8,089 nt of DNA, from the NCBI GenBank assembly GCA_903819605.1, contig CAIJEA010000260.1:1-8089 (forward strand), read 5' to 3'. Under the pieces are notes generated by a model, which saw only the letters and a list, made by a program, of their open reading frames with translations, was not told the DNA's origin and made no database searches. Shown here one piece after another: positions 6,507-8,089 of the stretch (its first letter is position 1; every line of letters starts with the position of its first letter). The stretch is from an uncultured cyanobacterium. GTDB lineage: Bacteria; Cyanobacteriota; Cyanobacteriia; Pseudanabaenales; Pseudanabaenaceae. The position numbers were made by a program, and so were the translations under genes.

Positions 6507-6557
6507 AAAGCCAAAAAATAGAGGCGGCGCGAAGCGCCGCCTCTATTTTTTGGCTTT
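6507..6557. terminator. Long hairpin H5 at the end of the repressor/protease operon (24-bp perfect stem)
   Basis: Arms 6507-6530 and 6534-6557 are perfect 24-base complements with loop GAA. The tip contains GCGAAGC at 6529-6535, a sequence known to form an exceptionally stable DNA mini-hairpin. The outer half has six A / six T, so it is a strong candidate terminator for the operon ending at 6557 and possibly a bidirectional element. The last base of the M56 gene stop codon (TGA, 6559-6557) is the first base of the stem. Confidence 0.85.
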
Positions 6558-7447
6558 CATGAATGTAAGGGCAATGCAGCAAGGGGCAATAGTGCAAAAC
6601 CAATCCAAAATAAAGATCGCCAAGAAAATTGTGGAAATGGTTCTGGTTCGGCAAGTAGAAAATCAATACGCTCTTCGAGGCGATCGCTGGTATTCGTAGA
6701 TCCAAAGGTAGCGGCAAAGGTCTCGATGGGTTGCATATTGCTGCTGACCATCGCTAGTAATGACTCAGCCAGCAATAACCCATCCAAATGTTGAGCAGCC
6801 CAGCGATCGGCTCTCACTTCGCGCAATAGTAGCAATTCTTCCCAGAGGACTTGCGTATTTGGTAACCAAGGCATAATTTGCCGTAAGCAACCTAACCAGA
6901 AAAACCAAAAAGTATCGCGGTAATGAGCATGGGCGCGTTCATGCAATAAAACCGCTTCGAGGTGTGGTGCATCAAGCTGTTCGAGCAAACCTTGACTCAC
7001 AAAAAGTTGCGATCGCCAAAAGCCAATTTGAGCCGCAAAAAGCATCGGGATATTGAGCAACCGCATCGATTCTTGTGGATTAGAGTTTTCAATGGCTGCG
7101 GTACTGCAACAATCGGTGTTTACCACCAGCTTTTGTAGTCTCTGTAAAGATTGCCAGCCAATCCAAGCTAGTTGCACAACCCGAAAAATGCTGTAAAGCA
7201 AAAATAGTAAGGCAATCGCATAGCTCAGTCGTCCTGCTTGCACGCCGATCATCTGTCCTTCATCTCCCATGCTGAGCACGGAGATCGCTGTCATGATGAC
7301 CAAAAGCGGTGGTAATGCAAAGCATACTAGCGACTTTTGCCAGCGTATCTGCCAGCTTTCGTCTGTAGGTTGCCATCCATAACGTAATCCCCAAGCGAGA
7401 CTGAGCGATCCCAACATCATTACAGTATGTATAGAGAGAAATGCCAT
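6557..7447 (-). CDS. petP: M56-family membrane metalloprotease, PetP-like partner of the BlaI repressor
   Basis: A 296-residue integral membrane zinc protease expected to cleave, or cause loss of, the repressor encoded just before it. The zinc site is clear: HERAH (His169, Glu170, His173) and Glu210 with Asp214 in REVRADRWAA. Hydrophobic segments lie at ~3-22, 40-60, 72-92 and 279-294; the catalytic part lies between the last two. There is no penicillin-binding sensor domain, so it is not a beta-lactam receptor such as BlaR1. In Synechocystis the cyanobacterial BlaI/M56 pair PetR/PetP switches plastocyanin and cytochrome c6 expression with copper, the protease removing PetR when copper is present. 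Assignment to that pair is by family and gene order, not by alignment. The start ATG lies 2 bases after the repressor stop codon, with AGGAAGG (7460-7454) upstream. A Cys113-Cys114 pair in the connecting region could be relevant to metal sensing, but that is speculation. Confidence 0.82.
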   Translation of the reverse strand: MAFLSIHTVMMLGSLSLAWGLRYGWQPTDESWQIRWQKSLVCFALPPLLVIMTAISVLSMGDEGQMIGVQAGRLSYAIALLFLLYSIFRVVQLAWIGWQSLQRLQKLVVNTDCCSTAAIENSNPQESMRLLNIPMLFAAQIGFWRSQLFVSQGLLEQLDAPHLEAVLLHERAHAHYRDTFWFFWLGCLRQIMPWLPNTQVLWEELLLLREVRADRWAAQHLDGLLLAESLLAMVSSNMQPIETFAATFGSTNTSDRLEERIDFLLAEPEPFPQFSWRSLFWIGFALLPLAALPLHS

Positions 7448-7449
7448 GG

Positions 7450-7878
7450 CTAACCTTCCTGTGATTTTTCTCTCAGTTGACGAATATTTTGGAGACGGGC
7501 GGCGATCGCTTCGAGCTTTTCCATACTGGCGCGATCGAGGTCACTGGCAAAAGCTGCCACAATGTCGGCATCACCTACTTCTAAAAACCGATTGAGTTGG
7601 TGATAGGCAGCTAAAGCTTGAGACTCTTCACGAGAGATGAGAGTTTGCCAATATAAAGTCCGTCCCTCTTTTTCGCAATGAATCCAGCCCTTCTGTTCTA
7701 GTCGGCGCAGGACGGTCATCACCGAGCCATAGGCTAATTCGCGATCGGGATCGGTCAAAATTCGCTCATGTATATCTGTAGCGCTTAGCCGTTTACTATC
7801 CCAAATAATATTTAGTATTTCCGACTCTAATGGTCCTAGCGATAGCTGTTTCGGTCGATATTTTGGTAACGGAGTCAT
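7450..7878 (-). CDS. petR: BlaI/MecI-family transcriptional repressor, PetR-like
   Basis: A 142-residue DNA-binding protein. Residues ~10-80 form the winged helix of the BlaI/MecI/CopY family (LGPLESEILNIIWDSKRLSATDIHERI, then the recognition helix region YGSVMTVLRRLEQKGWI and wing CEKEGRTLYW). Residues ~85-142 are the helical dimerisation part, normally the target of the partner protease. It is the first gene of a two-gene operon with the M56 protease, which by itself suggests signal-dependent destruction of the repressor. No beta-lactamase or resistance gene is near. In cyanobacteria this pair is typified by PetR/PetP, where PetR represses plastocyanin (petE) and promotes cytochrome c6 (petJ) expression at low copper; that specific role is inferred. 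The ATG at 7878 starts the family-typical N-terminus (TPLPKYRPKQLSLGPLE). Only ~80 bases of native upstream DNA remain before the composition break. Confidence 0.83.
   Translation of the reverse strand: MTPLPKYRPKQLSLGPLESEILNIIWDSKRLSATDIHERILTDPDRELAYGSVMTVLRRLEQKGWIHCEKEGRTLYWQTLISREESQALAAYHQLNRFLEVGDADIVAAFASDLDRASMEKLEAIAARLQNIRQLREKSQEG
7454..7460 (-). promoter_or_regulatory. Ribosome binding site of the M56 protease gene
   Basis: AGGAAGG on the minus strand, 6 bases before the protease ATG and inside the last codons of the repressor gene. With only 2 bases between stop and start, the two genes are very likely translationally coupled. Confidence 0.7.
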
Positions 7879-7904
7879 AATGGCTCAAACTGAACTTGCT
7901 TATT

Positions 7905-7931
7905 ACTATACAGCGATCGCCCAAAGAGCAA
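7905..7931 (-). promoter_or_regulatory. Possible promoter of the repressor/protease operon
   Basis: On the minus strand TTGCTC (7931-7926) and TATAGT (7910-7905) resemble -35 and -10 boxes, but the 15-base spacer is short. A HIP1 site fills the spacer. A start near 7898 would leave a ~20-base leader. CACTA occurs twice (7932-7936, 7940-7944) just upstream and might be an operator; no palindrome of the BlaI type was found. Confidence 0.3.
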
Positions 7932-7949
7932 CACTAAGTCACTACTCTT

Positions 7950-7966
7950 TAGATACAGCACCGGTG
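7950..7966. other. Abrupt composition break, probable chimeric assembly junction
   Basis: Upstream 40 bases (7921-7960) are ~40% G+C; the last 109 bases (7981-8089) are ~75%. All HIP1 sites lie before the break (the last is 7913-7920), and codon use changes at once to GC-rich third positions. No inverted repeat, integrase site, tRNA end or insertion-sequence end marks the join. Confidence 0.6.
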
Positions 7967-8089
7967 AAATTGATGTGGCGCGCTTGCTCAGCGCAGTGGG
8001 GGCGGCCGGCGGCGATGCAGCGGCGCTGACTGCATTGGATCTGGCCGGTGGCGAGTTGCGCCTGCGCGGCGCGGGGCTGAGCGACGCCA
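7957..8089 (+). CDS. High-GC protein fragment, possibly GspL-like (foreign segment)
   Basis: The last ~130 bases are ~75% G+C and read in one plus-strand frame as STGEIDVARLLSAVG, then an Ala/Gly-rich turn, then LTALDLAGGELRLRGAGLSD. The pattern of a short helix, Ala/Gly linker and two amphipathic strands, together with the GELRLRG motif, recalls the periplasmic C-terminal domain of GspL, a type II secretion protein, from high-GC proteobacteria. That identification rests on ~44 residues and is weak. Both ends are missing: the 5' side runs into cyanobacterial DNA and the 3' side leaves the window. All minus-strand frames are also fairly open, as expected at this GC, but look less protein-like. 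Confidence 0.35.

Noticed and set aside
3768..6557. Hairpins as insertion-sequence or MITE ends
   Set aside because: Each is a single compact palindrome with a 3-base tip; no transposase, no target-site duplication and no paired terminal repeats around a body were seen.
6557..7878. Beta-lactam resistance regulators (BlaR1/BlaI)
   Set aside because: The protease has no penicillin-binding sensor domain and there is no beta-lactamase or mecA-like gene.
7932..7944. CACTA direct repeat as a BlaI-type operator
   Set aside because: BlaI-family operators are usually palindromic; this is only a short direct repeat next to the composition break.

Overview
The window looks like cyanobacterial chromosome for all but its last ~130 bases. 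The palindrome GCGATCGC (HIP1) occurs 12 times between 363 and 7920. That octamer is expected by chance about once per 65 kb, and its excess is a known cyanobacterial signature. The proteins (HisZ, J-domain/TPR protein, membrane-anchored SH3 protein, BlaI/M56 pair) also fit a cyanobacterium. A Pseudanabaena-like lineage is only a guess. No tRNA, rRNA, CRISPR array or transposase was seen.

Layout. Positions 1-1478 (+) hold the 3' part of a CPC-type heavy-metal P1B ATPase, probably a Zn/Cd/Pb exporter, whose N-terminus lies outside the window. Positions 1479-1737 (-) hold a wrecked UPF0060/YnfA-type small membrane protein gene with a nonsense codon, two frameshifts and a lost C-terminus. mntH (1814-3130, +), an NRAMP Mn(II)/H+ symporter, follows. 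It converges on a small membrane-anchored SH3b protein (3160-3603, -). The remaining genes are all on the minus strand: hisZ (3962-5155), a J-domain plus TPR protein (5344-6426), and a two-gene operon of a BlaI-family repressor (7450-7878) followed by an M56 membrane protease (6557-7447). The last pair resembles the PetR/PetP pair that controls the plastocyanin/cytochrome c6 switch in Synechocystis.

The most unusual non-coding content is a set of six long, perfect or nearly perfect hairpins. There is one or two at every recognisable 3' gene boundary between mntH and the M56 gene. All six close with 5'-GC, a three-base loop, GC-3'. Five of the loops read NAA on one strand, and two contain exactly GCGAAGC, known as an unusually stable DNA mini-hairpin. 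Two of them (3768-3820 and 5244-5296) are clearly related in sequence, and their differences are matched in both arms. They probably work as terminators or mRNA 3' ends, but look like a dispersed repeat family.

Functional theme. Metal handling dominates: a Zn/Cd-type exporter, a Mn importer and a possibly copper-linked repressor/protease pair. hisZ and the J-domain gene look unrelated to it.

From about 7957 to the end, base composition jumps from ~40% to ~75% G+C. The only sensible reading is a short fragment of a high-GC protein, possibly a proteobacterial GspL-like type II secretion protein. This most likely marks a chimeric assembly end rather than real linkage.
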